A stretch of DNA of 64,000 nt. Origin: Palsa-295 sp963785585. GTDB taxonomy: Bacteria; Acidobacteriota; Terriglobia; Acidiferrales; UBA7541. The notes beneath the pieces were generated by a model. It had not been told where the DNA came from. It did no database searches and was given only the letters and a program-made list of their open reading frames with translations. Position 1 is the stretch's first letter. Each line of letters begins with the position of its first letter. The translations under genes were made by a program, and so were the position numbers. Of the stretch, positions 46,308 to 55,679 are shown piece after piece. The DNA lies in NCBI GenBank assembly GCA_963785585.1, contig CAWAVW010000004.1:930001-994000 (forward strand). The letters are read 5' to 3'.

Positions 46308-46905
46308 CTTGCGGGTCGTGGCTTAAGCCACGACATCTAACCCCTCGGCGATCCACCTTCCTTTCGGCCGCCTTCTGGCCGAGCCTTCGCCGTCGCCGCC
46401 CTCCGACGTAGGCGAATCCATTCGTTGCTCTAAACGCAGCCTTTCGTAGCGTAGACGCCCACGTCTGCGTCGCCTTTTGCCTTTGACTTTGTAGCGGCGG
46501 GCTTCACGCCCGCCAGCCCTTGCCGTTTCTTCGCCTCCCGCCTCCGCCCAATCTTTGCGGGTCGTGGCTTAAGCCACGACATCCAACCCCACGGCGATCC
46601 ACCTTCCTTTCGGCCGCCTTCTGGCCGAGCCTTCGCCGTCGCCGCCCTCCGCCGCAGGCGAATCCATTCGCATCTCCAATCGCAGCCTTTCGTACCGTAG
46701 ACGCCCACGTCTGCGCCGCCCTTTGCCTTTGACTTTGTAGCGGCGGGATTCACGCCCGCCACCCCTTGCCGCCCGCCCGCTTGTCTCGCCGCCTCCGCCC
46801 AATCCTTGCGGGTCGTGGCTTCAGCCACGACACTCCAAATCGTCGCGGAGCGATTTCCTCTCGGCCGCCTTCTGGCCGAGCCTTCCGCCTTCGCCTTTCT
46901 TCCTC
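46308..46905. repeat. Tandem block of extragenic hairpins (about 248-bp unit)
   Basis: GCGGGTCGTGGCTT starts at 46311, 46557 and 46808, giving spacings of 246 and 251 bp. Each unit contains the palindrome TCGTGGCTTAAGCCACGA, a GGCC...GGCCGAGCC segment, a GTAGACGCCCACGTCTGCG hairpin and the GTAGCGGCGGG...CCCGCC hairpin. The third unit is partial and has TTCAGCC instead of TTAAGCC. The block fills the divergent gap between the sigma gene and the mod gene, and also supplies artificial reading frames. Confidence 0.8.
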
Positions 46906-46974
46906 GCCTATCGTTCGTCCCCGTTTGCCGAATATGACAGTTGCTGCTATAAGAATGGAGCTTCACAACCAACC

Positions 46975-48975
46975 ATGACCGAACTTATTTGGGACGGAAA
47001 GTACAAAGACGGCAAGAAGCAAGGCCCCGTTCGGATCGCCCTCCCGTTTCAGACCATTGAAACCGTAAACGAAAGCGCTCAGGACCGCCGCCGCAATCTC
47101 GAACTCTTTTCCACCGGCCGCGACACCGAATGGCGCAACCGTCTCATCTGGGGCGACAAAAAATACGTCTTGCCATCGCTTCTTCCCGAATTTGCCGGCA
47201 AGGTCAATCTGATATATGTGGATCCACCCTTCGATACAGGTGCGGATTTCTCCTACGACGCCCAGATACCTGAAGATCCTAACTCAGGAGCGAAGGAGAA
47301 GGTTTCTTTCACGAAGGAACCGTCGATCCTTGAGCAAAAGGCTTACCGAGATACCTGGGGGAGAGGGCTCGATTCGTACCTTCAATGGTTTTACGAAACC
47401 ATTATTCTTCTTCGCGAATTAATGAGCGAAGACGGAAGTATCTACGTTCACCTCGACTGGCACGTGTTCCATTACGCGAAGGCGATAATGGATGAAGTTT
47501 TTGGGGTGGACCATTTCCTGAATGAAATCATCTGGAGGCGGAAGCAGGCTGCCGCTTGGCTGACGGACCGATTCGGAATAACCAACGATAGCATCTTGCT
47601 CTATACGAAAGGTGAGAGGCATACATTTAACCCTATCTACTCTCGTGACGACGAACACACACAGAGATATCTGAAGGAAAGATTTATATTCGACGACGGT
47701 GACGGTCGAAGGTACATGAAATCGCCGCTAGTCAACCCGCTTCTGCGGCCCAATCTGAAGTACAGCTTTCACGGCGTCGAGTCTCCTGCGACTGGCTGGT
47801 TGTATTCGGAGAAACGCATGGAAACGATGTTCCAAAAGAATGAACTCGTAATGCCGGAGAACAAAAAGGGTAGGATTTACCGAAAGATTTACGCAGACAC
47901 CTATCCCGGACAGGTGATTCAAAATATCTGGACCGACATACCGATAGTCAACCCAATGGCGCTAGAGCGCGTAGATTACCCTACACAAAAGCCAGAAGCC
48001 TTGCTCGAGCGCATTTTGAAGACCTCCTCGGTAGACGGTGACGTCGTGTTGGACTGTTTTGCCGGGAGTGGAACGACTGCGGTCGTCTCCGAGAAACTCA
48101 ACAGGCGGTGGATAACGTGTGACTTGAGCCGTTTTGCGATACACACAACGCGTAAACGGCTGTTAGGCGTCACAGGACTTCGACCGTGCATGGTTTCCAA
48201 TCTTGGCAAATATGAGCGTCAGGCGTGGCAGGTGGCAGAGTTTCCCTCAAACGGCAGCAACCATTTAGAAGAGCAAAGGCAGCGTGAATCTGCTTACCGT
48301 AAGTTCATCTTAGATCTCTACCGCGCGACGCCGATTAGTGGGCGCGCATGGGTTCACGGGTCAAAGGGCGGGCGTCTGATCCATGTTGCTGCAGTGGATG
48401 CCCCGGTCACTCAGGCGGATGTCAAGTCAATCGCCCGCGAGGTCTGGAAGATGATCGCGGCTACAAGGGACTCGCCAACACAGGCCAGCGTCGATGTGCT
48501 CGGCTGGGAATTTGCTCTTGAGGTGAACGAGCTCGCCAAAGAGGTCGCAGCTGAGTCTAGGGTGGAAGTGTCATTCAAAAAAATTCCGCGCGAAGTGCTC
48601 GACAAAAAGGCCGTAGAGCAAGGTGACGTACGTTTCTTTGAGTTAGGCGCCCTCTCGGTCAATTCCAAATTGAAAGCGCGTGAACTCACTCTAAAGCTGA
48701 TTGATTTCGTGATACCTACCGACGATATTCCCGAACAAGCGCGGCAAGAGATTAGGCACTGGAGCCAACTCATCGATTACTGGGCCGTGGACTGGGACTA
48801 CAGAAACGACACGTTCCACAACCAATGGCAGGCCTATCGGACGCGCAAAGACCCGAAGATCGAGCTTGAGACGAAATACACATACGCCGCGCCGGGCACG
48901 TATGTCGTCGTCGTGAAAGTGATCGACATCCTGGGAAATGACACCACGAAGACAATCGAAATCTCGGTGAAGTAG
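46975..48975 (+). CDS. Type III-like DNA methyltransferase (Mod), adenine-specific
   Basis: A 666-residue modification subunit. Motif IV DPPF is at residues 83-86 (VNLIYVDPPFDTGADF) and precedes motif I, LDCFAGSGTTAV, at about 359-370, the beta-class order of Mod proteins. A target-recognition part should lie between and after them. The C-terminus ends in a beta-strand tail (YTYAAPGTYVVVVKVIDILGNDTTKTIEISVK). The helicase-nuclease partner begins 18 nt downstream. Composition is mosaic: codons 1-80 and the last 70 look like the host, while about 47216-48780 is clearly less GC-rich (26 G+C in the 60 bases from 47641). The recognition sequence cannot be read. Confidence 0.9.
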   Translation: MTELIWDGKYKDGKKQGPVRIALPFQTIETVNESAQDRRRNLELFSTGRDTEWRNRLIWGDKKYVLPSLLPEFAGKVNLIYVDPPFDTGADFSYDAQIPEDPNSGAKEKVSFTKEPSILEQKAYRDTWGRGLDSYLQWFYETIILLRELMSEDGSIYVHLDWHVFHYAKAIMDEVFGVDHFLNEIIWRRKQAAAWLTDRFGITNDSILLYTKGERHTFNPIYSRDDEHTQRYLKERFIFDDGDGRRYMKSPLVNPLLRPNLKYSFHGVESPATGWLYSEKRMETMFQKNELVMPENKKGRIYRKIYADTYPGQVIQNIWTDIPIVNPMALERVDYPTQKPEALLERILKTSSVDGDVVLDCFAGSGTTAVVSEKLNRRWITCDLSRFAIHTTRKRLLGVTGLRPCMVSNLGKYERQAWQVAEFPSNGSNHLEEQRQRESAYRKFILDLYRATPISGRAWVHGSKGGRLIHVAAVDAPVTQADVKSIAREVWKMIAATRDSPTQASVDVLGWEFALEVNELAKEVAAESRVEVSFKKIPREVLDKKAVEQGDVRFFELGALSVNSKLKARELTLKLIDFVIPTDDIPEQARQEIRHWSQLIDYWAVDWDYRNDTFHNQWQAYRTRKDPKIELETKYTYAAPGTYVVVVKVIDILGNDTTKTIEISVK

Positions 48976-48993
48976 CGGAGAAATTCCACCAAC

Positions 48994-51585
48994 ATGCCGC
49001 GAGCCAAGAAGAAAACAGCTTCGCCGAGTCAGGCCGAACTTCTCGACATCACCGCAAAACTTCGAACGGCGCCCTGCGTCCCCGCCCTCCGCGAAGCCGT
49101 AAAAGCCTGGAAGGCTGGTGGCTACAAGGGCATCACAGACACAACGCGCACGTTGCTCAAATTCTGGTTCGATACCGACCATCGCCTGCGAACGGGACAG
49201 CCGTTCAAATACCATCCTTCACAACGCGAGGCCATCGAGACTCTGATTTTCGTCTGGGAGTTCGAAAAAATCCGCACGCGCAAAGGGCTTCTCGAACGCT
49301 ACGCCCAGGACCTGCGGGATCTTCGTTTGCCTCCGTTTGACGAATTCGCCCGTTACTGCGTGAAGATGGCTACCGGGAGCGGAAAAACAAAGGTGATGGC
49401 CCTGGCGATCGCTTGGCAATTCTTCAACGCGGTGCGCGAACCCGACGACGTCGCCAAAGACTACGCAAAAACCTTCCTCGTTCTCGCTCCCAACGTAATT
49501 GTGTTCGAGCGGTTGAAGACAGACTTCGGCGGCGCGCGCATCTTCCGCGCCGATCCCGTCATCCCGAAAGAGCTCGAAATCTTCTGGGATTTCGATTGCG
49601 TCGTCCGTGGTGACGGAGAAAAAGCTCATTCCGAGGGCGCCCTCTTTCTGACCAACATCCAGCAATTCTATGAACGGCCAGATCGTTCAGGTGAAGACGA
49701 ACCCGAAGAAATGACTGCAATCCTGGGGCCGAAGCCGCCGGCCAAGAAACTCGAACTCACCGACTTCGGCGATCGCATCGCTCTTCGCGCCGGAAAACTT
49801 CTTGTCGTTAACGACGAAGCCCATCACACCCACGACGAGGAAAGTGAATGGAACAACGTCGTCCGCCGTTTACACGCGCGCACGCCGATCGCTTCCCAAC
49901 TCGACTTTTCCGCCACGCCAAGATTTCAGAAAGGCGCCATCTTCCCGTGGACGATTTCCGACTATCCGCTGAAGCAGGCAATCCTCGACGGTATCGTGAA
50001 GCGACCCGTCAAAGGTCTCGCCAAAATTGAAGAAGCCAAATCCGACCACGCCAGCGTCCGCTACCGGGCATATCTGGCCGCGGGCGTCGAGCGATGGCGC
50101 GAATATCGCGACCAGCTTGCGCCTCTAAAGAAAAAACCAATCCTGTTCCTGATGCTCAACAGCACCGAAGAAGCGGACGACGTGGCGGATTGGCTCAGGA
50201 AGAAATATCCATCCGAATTCGGTGGCGATTGCACTCAAGTGATTCACACCAAGAACAATGGAGAAATCAAGGAGACAGACTTAGAAGAAGCTCGAAAGGC
50301 CGTCCGCGAAGTCGATTCAGACAACAGTCCAATCAACGCGATCGTCAGCGTCCTAATGCTCCGCGAAGGCTGGGACGTCAAGAACGTCACGGTTGTCGTC
50401 GGTTTGCGACCCTACACGGCGAAAGCAAATATCTTGCCCGAGCAGGCCATCGGGCGTGGTTTGCGGTTAATGTTCCGCGACGACCCAACGGGCTACACCG
50501 AACGCGTCAACATCATCGGCAACAAAAAATTCCTCGATTTCGTCAACGATCTGGAAAAGCTCGAAGAGCTAAAGCTCGACACGTTCGAACTCGGCAAAGA
50601 CAAGCTACGCATACTCACAATCATGCCGCTCGAGGGCCGCAGCGAATTCGACATCGGCTTGCCCGTGCTCACGCCGTCGCTCGTCCGCAAGAAGAGTCTC
50701 GCCGACGAAATCGCCGCGCTCGACGTGATGGGATTCAACTCGATTCGATTGCCCGAGGGCGACGAAGACCCGCGCTCGAAGACCTTCACATACGAAGGTT
50801 ACGACATCATCACCCTCATAAAGGAATTTGAGCGGGAATACACAATTCCCGAACCTCAAACCGCACAAGAGGTAATCGGTTACTACGCTCGCCGCATCGC
50901 CGAGGCCGTAAAGCTGCCTGCCCAATTCGCGGCGCTCGCGCCCAAGGTCCGCGAATTCTTCGAGCAGAAAGCCTTCGGCCATCCCGCCGATCTGAATGAG
51001 CAAGCTGTCGTAAAAGCGATGAGCACAGCCGTCGCTCATTACGTCTGCGTGGATGTTTTCAAGAAGGCCCTTCAGGCCCTGACAATCGACGAACAAGTTC
51101 CGCAGCTTCTAGAGCCCGCACGTTTCCTCTTGAGCTGCCAGCCTTTTCCGTGGTCCAGACCCGTCTGGGAAGGGCAGAAGTGCGTGTTCAACATGGTGCC
51201 CTGCGACAATGACTTCGAACGGGAGTTCGCCAAATTCCTCGACAACGCCAGCGATGTCACGGCCTTTGCCAAGCTGCCCAGAGCATTCGGCTTCACTATC
51301 GAATATACCGATACCGCCATGAACCTGCGGAACTATGAGCCCGATTTCGTCGCCACGGATAAATCCGGCGTCCACTGGCTGCTTGAAACCAAAGGCCAGG
51401 AAAACGTGGACGTTCTTCGCAAAGACGTGGCTGCTATTCGCTGGTGCGAGAACGCCACTAAACTCGCAGGAAACAAATGGCGTTACGCGAAGATCCCCCA
51501 AAAGGAATTCGAAGCCTTGCAACCCACCCGTCTCCGTGACCTCATGGCGCTGGCCCCAACGCTTTTCGACGATCCGTCAGACTAG
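48994..51585 (+). CDS. Type III-like restriction subunit (Res): helicase plus nuclease
   Basis: An 863-residue partner of the adjacent methyltransferase. Superfamily 2 helicase motifs are clear: Walker A MATGSGKTKVM (Lys131), Walker B/DEAH at residues 274-277 (NDEAHHTHDE), motif III LDFSATPRF, and motif VI LPEQAIGRGLRLMFR. The C-terminal nuclease is of the PD-(D/E)xK type: YEPDFVATDKSGVHWLLETKGQ near residue 785. It should cut DNA that lacks Mod methylation, using ATP to translocate or scan. Codon use is host-like throughout, in contrast with the central part of the mod gene. Confidence 0.92.
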   Translation: MPRAKKKTASPSQAELLDITAKLRTAPCVPALREAVKAWKAGGYKGITDTTRTLLKFWFDTDHRLRTGQPFKYHPSQREAIETLIFVWEFEKIRTRKGLLERYAQDLRDLRLPPFDEFARYCVKMATGSGKTKVMALAIAWQFFNAVREPDDVAKDYAKTFLVLAPNVIVFERLKTDFGGARIFRADPVIPKELEIFWDFDCVVRGDGEKAHSEGALFLTNIQQFYERPDRSGEDEPEEMTAILGPKPPAKKLELTDFGDRIALRAGKLLVVNDEAHHTHDEESEWNNVVRRLHARTPIASQLDFSATPRFQKGAIFPWTISDYPLKQAILDGIVKRPVKGLAKIEEAKSDHASVRYRAYLAAGVERWREYRDQLAPLKKKPILFLMLNSTEEADDVADWLRKKYPSEFGGDCTQVIHTKNNGEIKETDLEEARKAVREVDSDNSPINAIVSVLMLREGWDVKNVTVVVGLRPYTAKANILPEQAIGRGLRLMFRDDPTGYTERVNIIGNKKFLDFVNDLEKLEELKLDTFELGKDKLRILTIMPLEGRSEFDIGLPVLTPSLVRKKSLADEIAALDVMGFNSIRLPEGDEDPRSKTFTYEGYDIITLIKEFEREYTIPEPQTAQEVIGYYARRIAEAVKLPAQFAALAPKVREFFEQKAFGHPADLNEQAVVKAMSTAVAHYVCVDVFKKALQALTIDEQVPQLLEPARFLLSCQPFPWSRPVWEGQKCVFNMVPCDNDFEREFAKFLDNASDVTAFAKLPRAFGFTIEYTDTAMNLRNYEPDFVATDKSGVHWLLETKGQENVDVLRKDVAAIRWCENATKLAGNKWRYAKIPQKEFEALQPTRLRDLMALAPTLFDDPSD

Positions 51586-52246
51586 CCTCGTGGAGCGGAA
51601 GCAGGGTCCCGGTCGGTGGGGCAGTGCCCGCAGCATTTCGCCGTTGCCGTCATTCTGAACGCGCTTAAGTGGGTGAAGCACCTCTCCCCGCATTCTGACG
51701 CCCGTCCACACCCGCCCCCCCCCCCCCCACCTCCGAATTACTTGCAATTACGTTACCACTATGTTATCATTACCGGTGCTCAAATCCGCCATCCAACACG
51801 GCCGCATCACCCACTCCCGCGAGGGAACTCGATCCCCTCGCCCCGCCTCCCCCATTTCGAATCGTCACTGGATGCAATTCGAATTCGCCGTAACTCGCTC
51901 AAAACACTCCCCCGCGTTCATTTCTAACCGACACAAATTCGCATTTCTCAGGTCTGCCTCCGTGCCCTCGCTCCGCCGTTCCTCCGCGCCCTCTGTGTTT
52001 CAATCTCTCGACTTGGCTCTTCTGCACCCGCCCGCAAACCGGCATCCGTATTCCCCGCAGCTCGACGTCCGCATTTCCCACAGAAATTCCACTCTCAGAA
52101 TTAGAATCGAGCGTAAACCATTCAAAACAAACGCCAATTCCATTTCTAATCGCAACACTTTTTTGCGATTAGAACTCCACGAAAATTTCCGCCCCGCTCT
52201 CGCACCCAATTGCCTCGGTCCCACAACTCTGCTAGAGTAAAACCCG
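51586..52246. other. C/T-rich intergenic region with a 14-C run
   Basis: A 661-bp gap between res and nuoI. The plus strand is very C- and T-rich. It contains an uninterrupted run of 14 C at 51715-51728, a copy of the dispersed GTGCCCTC...CTCTGTG motif (51962-52010), and several ATTTCTAAxCG-type fragments (51919-52170). No reading frame looks genuine. An extended -10 TGCTAGAGT at 52230-52238 ends 8 nt before the nuoI ATG. Confidence 0.5.
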
Positions 52247-52711
52247 ATGGCCTCCCTCATCCAAGAAGTCGGCGAAACGTTCTACACCCTCTACAAGGGC
52301 TTTAGCGTCACTTTCCGCACCATGTTTCGCAAGACGACCACCGAGAGCTTCCCGGACGTTCCGCCCTCCGTCCAGCCACGCTATCGCGGAATACACGTCC
52401 TACAGCGCGATGAACACGGCTTTGAGAAGTGCGTAGGCTGCTTTCTGTGCGCCGCCGCTTGCCCCGCGAATTGCATCTACATCGAAGCCGCGGAAAACAC
52501 CGACGCCAATCGCATCTCCGCCGGCGAGCGCTACGCCAAGGTCTACAACATCGATTACTCCCGCTGCATCTTTTGCGGCTACTGCGTCGAAGCCTGCCCC
52601 ACCGATGCGATCACCCACGGCCACAGCATCGAACTCGCGCCCTACGACATCAACTCGATGATCTACCGCAAAGAAAAGCTCCTCGAGCCCTGGCCTCGCC
52701 CCACCTCCTAA
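52247..52711 (+). CDS. nuoI: NADH-quinone oxidoreductase subunit I (NuoI-type ferredoxin)
   Basis: A 154-residue membrane-associated protein with two [4Fe-4S] clusters that carry electrons within complex I. The cluster motifs are CVGCFLCAAACP near residue 63 and CIFCGYCVEACPTDAI near residue 104. The N-terminal GFSVTFRTMFRKTTTESFPD and the C-terminal MIYRKEKLLEPW are typical of NuoI. It stands alone: no other nuo gene is in the window. The ATG is preceded by an extended -10 (8 nt) but no Shine-Dalgarno, so a leaderless message is likely. Confidence 0.92.
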   Translation: MASLIQEVGETFYTLYKGFSVTFRTMFRKTTTESFPDVPPSVQPRYRGIHVLQRDEHGFEKCVGCFLCAAACPANCIYIEAAENTDANRISAGERYAKVYNIDYSRCIFCGYCVEACPTDAITHGHSIELAPYDINSMIYRKEKLLEPWPRPTS

Positions 52712-53334
52712 ATATCCTTTTATCATAAGCTTACCGACTTTTTCCTTCGCTCTCACACCATCGCCCCCAAGCCATTCCGCTAAATTTTCATTTCGCTTCG
52801 CCCCTCTCGTCCGCACTCTGCCTCTGAAGTTGATTTTTTCGCCCTCGCGTCGAGCCACCCACCCAACACCGTCCCCACTTCCGCGACGCGCCCCTCAGTC
52901 CCCGCTCCTATCTCCCTCCGCCTACCCTCCACAACCCACCCCGCAACTCTTACATACACCCTTCGCGTCTCGCAGTGCGAAGACGTAAACATATATATAA
53001 TATAATATAAGTAATATACTATCACGCATCCCGATAATAAATACGGCTGGAGACGGAGTGTGAGGGCGGGCACGGATACGGGCGCGGAGGGCGTGCGCGT
53101 GAGGATTGGGCGGGTTCGGAGCTGGGGGTTGGGCCGGCGGATACGAGCGTCGTGGGCTAGCGACGACGTATGCGTGGCGGAGCTGCGGGATGGGCGCTGG
53201 TGCTTTGTGCGGAAGCGTGTTTGGCCTTGCAGCGACGGACAAGGGCGATCGCGGGACGAGCGACTGCGGGGGTGACCATGCCGTCTACTATAGAGACTGT
53301 GTGATTACTTAAAAGATGTAGTGCAGTCGTAATG
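52712..53334. other. Candidate replication origin: strand-composition switch with AT-rich core
   Basis: This non-coding gap holds the sharpest change in the window. The line 52801-52860 has 26 C and 11 G, while 53101-53160 has 10 C and 32 G. The switch coincides with an almost pure A/T stretch at about 52989-53025. C-rich to G-rich in the reading direction is the polarity of an origin, not a terminus. No perfect DnaA box (TTATCCACA) is visible in the gap itself; DnaA-like sites occur 2.7-3.6 kb to the right. No gene is supported here. Confidence 0.5.
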
Positions 53335-53419
53335 CTAAGGGGATTTGATGCGAAGGGATCGTGCCTCGCGATTTCGCACGGCACGAACTGAAACGCGAGC
53401 GTTCGATCCCGGGTTTGAA

Positions 53420-54043
53420 TGCGACGTGCAGCGCGGGCTCGGAGCCGTTTCGGCGAAGGTTTGACGGCGGTGTAATGACGATGGGAGTTGGACGAAGGCG
53501 GTGTGCCGTGCAGCACGTCTGGGAGTTGGGTTAACGGGAGGGTGCGATCGCACCACGAAAAACAACGGATATAAGTGCGACGTGCGGTGCGGGCTCGTGG
53601 CTGTTTCGGCGAAGGTGTGAGGGTGGTGTGATGACGATGGGAGTTGGACGTAGGCGGTGTGCCGTGCAGCACGTCTGGGAGTTGGGTCGGCGGGAGGGTG
53701 CGATAGCACCACGAAAGATAAAGGATATAAATGCGACGTGCGGTGCGGGCTGGTGGTTGTTTCGGCGAAGGTGTGACGGCGTCGTGATGACGATGGGAGT
53801 TGGACTAAGGCGGTGTGCCGTGCAGCACGTCTGGGAGTTGGGTCGGTGCGAGGGTGCGATAGCACCACGAAAGACAGTGCATATAGATGCGACGTGCTGT
53901 GCGGGCTCGTGGCCGTTTCGCCGAAGGAGTGACGGCGGCGTGATGACAACGGAAGGCGGGGCAAAGGTACTGTGCGGTGTGGGTGCTGACGAAAGTTGCG
54001 GCGCTGTTGTGGTGTCGGAGGGGCAATTAGGGAGTCGGCTGGG
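53420..54043. repeat. 156-bp tandem repeat array, about four units
   Basis: The landmark TGCGACGTGC occurs at 53420, 53576, 53732 and 53888, exactly 156 bp apart. Units 1-3 are very similar and unit 4 diverges after its first third. Each of the first three has a palindromic core: GGTGCGATCGCACC (53541, perfect) and GGTGCGATAGCACC (53697 and 53853). Because 156 is divisible by three, the array stays open in several frames on both strands, but the translations are Arg/Pro/Ser-rich and not protein-like. Confidence 0.9.
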
Positions 54044-54785
54044 AACTGTGGTGCAGGGCGGGGGCGCATAAGCATTTGGGCGTACGCGAGCTCAAGTCTG
54101 GGGCACAGACGAGGGTGGGCGGCGACGTATGGTGCATACAGGAGCGACGCGCGTTCCTTGCCAGGACGTACACGCCGGGGGCATCGAGGCGCACCGTCGC
54201 AAAAGTGCGTGTGCGGGTCGGGCTGCGAAGAATGTCCCTGAAGCTGTCTGGAAGAGTGCGGGCAGACGTTCGCGATAGCGAGGCGATTGAGTGGCGGAAC
54301 ACAGATCTGCGGAGCGGCGAGAGTTTGGCGCGGTTCGGGGCGGGAGTAAGAGCTCGGCGAAGGGTCCGGCACTTGCGCCAGGCGCAGATGAGCGGAGGCG
54401 CGGAGGAATGAATCAAGGGGCGTCGCGGTGATCGTCGCGTCGAGAGTGAGAGTTGAGCGAAGTCCCGCGGAGCGTTCCGGCGGACGCGCGGTGTCTTCGG
54501 AGAGCTGAGAGTGAAAGTGCTGAGTTGCGATTCGGCGGCGGTGCAGAAGAGGCGAGCAGGCGAGAATCCCGCGGAGCGATTTTTGGACGCATGGCAGTGT
54601 GGCGAAGTCCTGTCGGTTTCGCGGCGGAAGCGCTGCTGGCGTTGACGGAACGGCGACAGGCGAGACGACGAAATTTGTGGCCAGCGTGCGATGGGAAACG
54701 CACGAGGAATTTCTGTTATCGCTTCCGCGGACCGCCGGGTGGCGGCGACGCGGACGAGTGTGAAGCGCACACTGCTGCGAAGGAT
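54044..54785. other. G-rich stretch without a supported gene
   Basis: About 740 bp of strongly G-rich plus-strand sequence between the tandem array and the next gene. Long open frames exist on both strands because stop codons are rare in such sequence, but none has a ribosome site or recognisable domains. Some words from the 156-bp repeat persist just after 54043 in degenerate form. Confidence 0.4.
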
Positions 54786-55616
54786 TCATGCGATTCGATG
54801 CTCCGAGCGGAAGCCCGCTGATTTTGGAGATGCGACATTTGGCTGGGGCCGGACGGCTCGCGCTGATTGTTTTGAAGGAGCCGGCTTGGCGGATGCGGAG
54901 ATCGGAAACTCGGGAGCTTCGCGCCGGCAGATCATCGGAATCACGTTTCGAGACCGGGACGGGGTGCTGCCTTCGCGGATTTTCCTCGCTGAACGTTTGG
55001 CGGGCACTCGCGCGGAGGCGAATTCCGCGACCAGCGGTTCGGCAGGTGCGGTCCGGGGAGATCGCGTGGGGAAGATAAATCCGAATCGCACCAGGCGCTC
55101 CTCGAGCGACTGCAACGCGAAGGTTGCGGGAGACGGCGGAGCCTCGCAGGTTTGTTCCGCTTCGATTGCGGGAGAGTCTTCGTGGACGTCGTCGTTGGCG
55201 GATACGGGGTCCTGCGCTTGTCCGGCAAGCGGCAATTGGTCGCACACCTTGGCGACCGAGGCGCGTTCAGATGGTTCGCGGTTCGAAGTTTCTACGTTGA
55301 AGGACGGCAGCGAAAGCGATTGCACGGCTTCGAACATGGTCTCGAAGGTCTCGTCGCCGAAGAGCGGCAGGACTTCCGATTCGTTGCCGCGCGCCTGTTC
55401 GATTTCGGGGAAGGCGAAGCCGCTCTGGGCGCGGCGGCGGTCGAGAATCCAACGCGAGATGCGGGCGTCGGATTCAGCCGCGACCCATTCATCGATGGCC
55501 TGGTGGATTTCCTTGCGAACGTTGGCGATCTGGTTGTGGCGAGCGTTTTCAAATCCCTCGAGGCATGTTTCCGAGGAGGTAAGCAGGTACTGCAACGGAG
55601 GCTGGGCGGCCGTCAT
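54786..55616 (-). CDS. Uncharacterised protein with helical N-terminus, next to the candidate origin
   Basis: Unrecognised 276-residue protein. The ATG at 55616 has AGGAGA about 8 nt upstream. Residues about 1-65 are a likely helical domain (LTSSETCLEGFENARHNQIANVRKEIHQAIDEWVAAESDARISRWILDRRRAQ). Residues about 65-150 are acidic and mixed, and the last 100 are Ala/Pro/Arg/Ser-rich and probably disordered. No signal peptide or membrane segment. It is divergent from the winged-helix operon at 56043, with a 426-bp region between them that carries DnaA-box-like sites. Confidence 0.6.
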   Translation of the reverse strand: MTAAQPPLQYLLTSSETCLEGFENARHNQIANVRKEIHQAIDEWVAAESDARISRWILDRRRAQSGFAFPEIEQARGNESEVLPLFGDETFETMFEAVQSLSLPSFNVETSNREPSERASVAKVCDQLPLAGQAQDPVSANDDVHEDSPAIEAEQTCEAPPSPATFALQSLEERLVRFGFIFPTRSPRTAPAEPLVAEFASARVPAKRSARKIREGSTPSRSRNVIPMICRREAPEFPISASAKPAPSKQSARAVRPQPNVASPKSAGFRSEHRIA

Positions 55617-55679
55617 CGAGAGTCTCCTGGATCGCGATTTTTTTTGGAGCAAGCGCTTTTTTCGAAGCGGGATAGTAAA

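Noticed and set aside
46199..46336. A longer N-terminus for the sigma factor starting at 46336
   Set aside because: This part is made of the extragenic hairpin repeat (TCGTGGCTTAAGCCACGA), also present elsewhere in gaps, and gives a repeat-derived Trp/Arg/Gly-rich peptide.
46430..46972. A 180-codon minus-strand frame and others in the repeat block
   Set aside because: They consist of translated hairpin repeats (repeated GVNPAATKSKAKG-like units) and carry no gene signals.
52989..53045. The skew switch as a replication terminus
   Set aside because: The plus strand goes from C-rich to G-rich in the reading direction; a terminus would show the reverse order, and this is independent of which strand is read.
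53628..54071. A plus-strand open frame of 147 codons across the repeats
   Set aside because: It arises from the same repeat with period divisible by three; sequence is not protein-like and there is no start signal.
53335..55245. A 636-codon minus-strand open frame through the 156-bp repeats
   Set aside because: The translation is Arg/Pro/Ser/Thr-rich with a 52-residue period imposed by the DNA repeats. It overlaps the better-supported gene 54786-55616 in another frame and has no ribosome site. I treat the DNA repeat as the feature.
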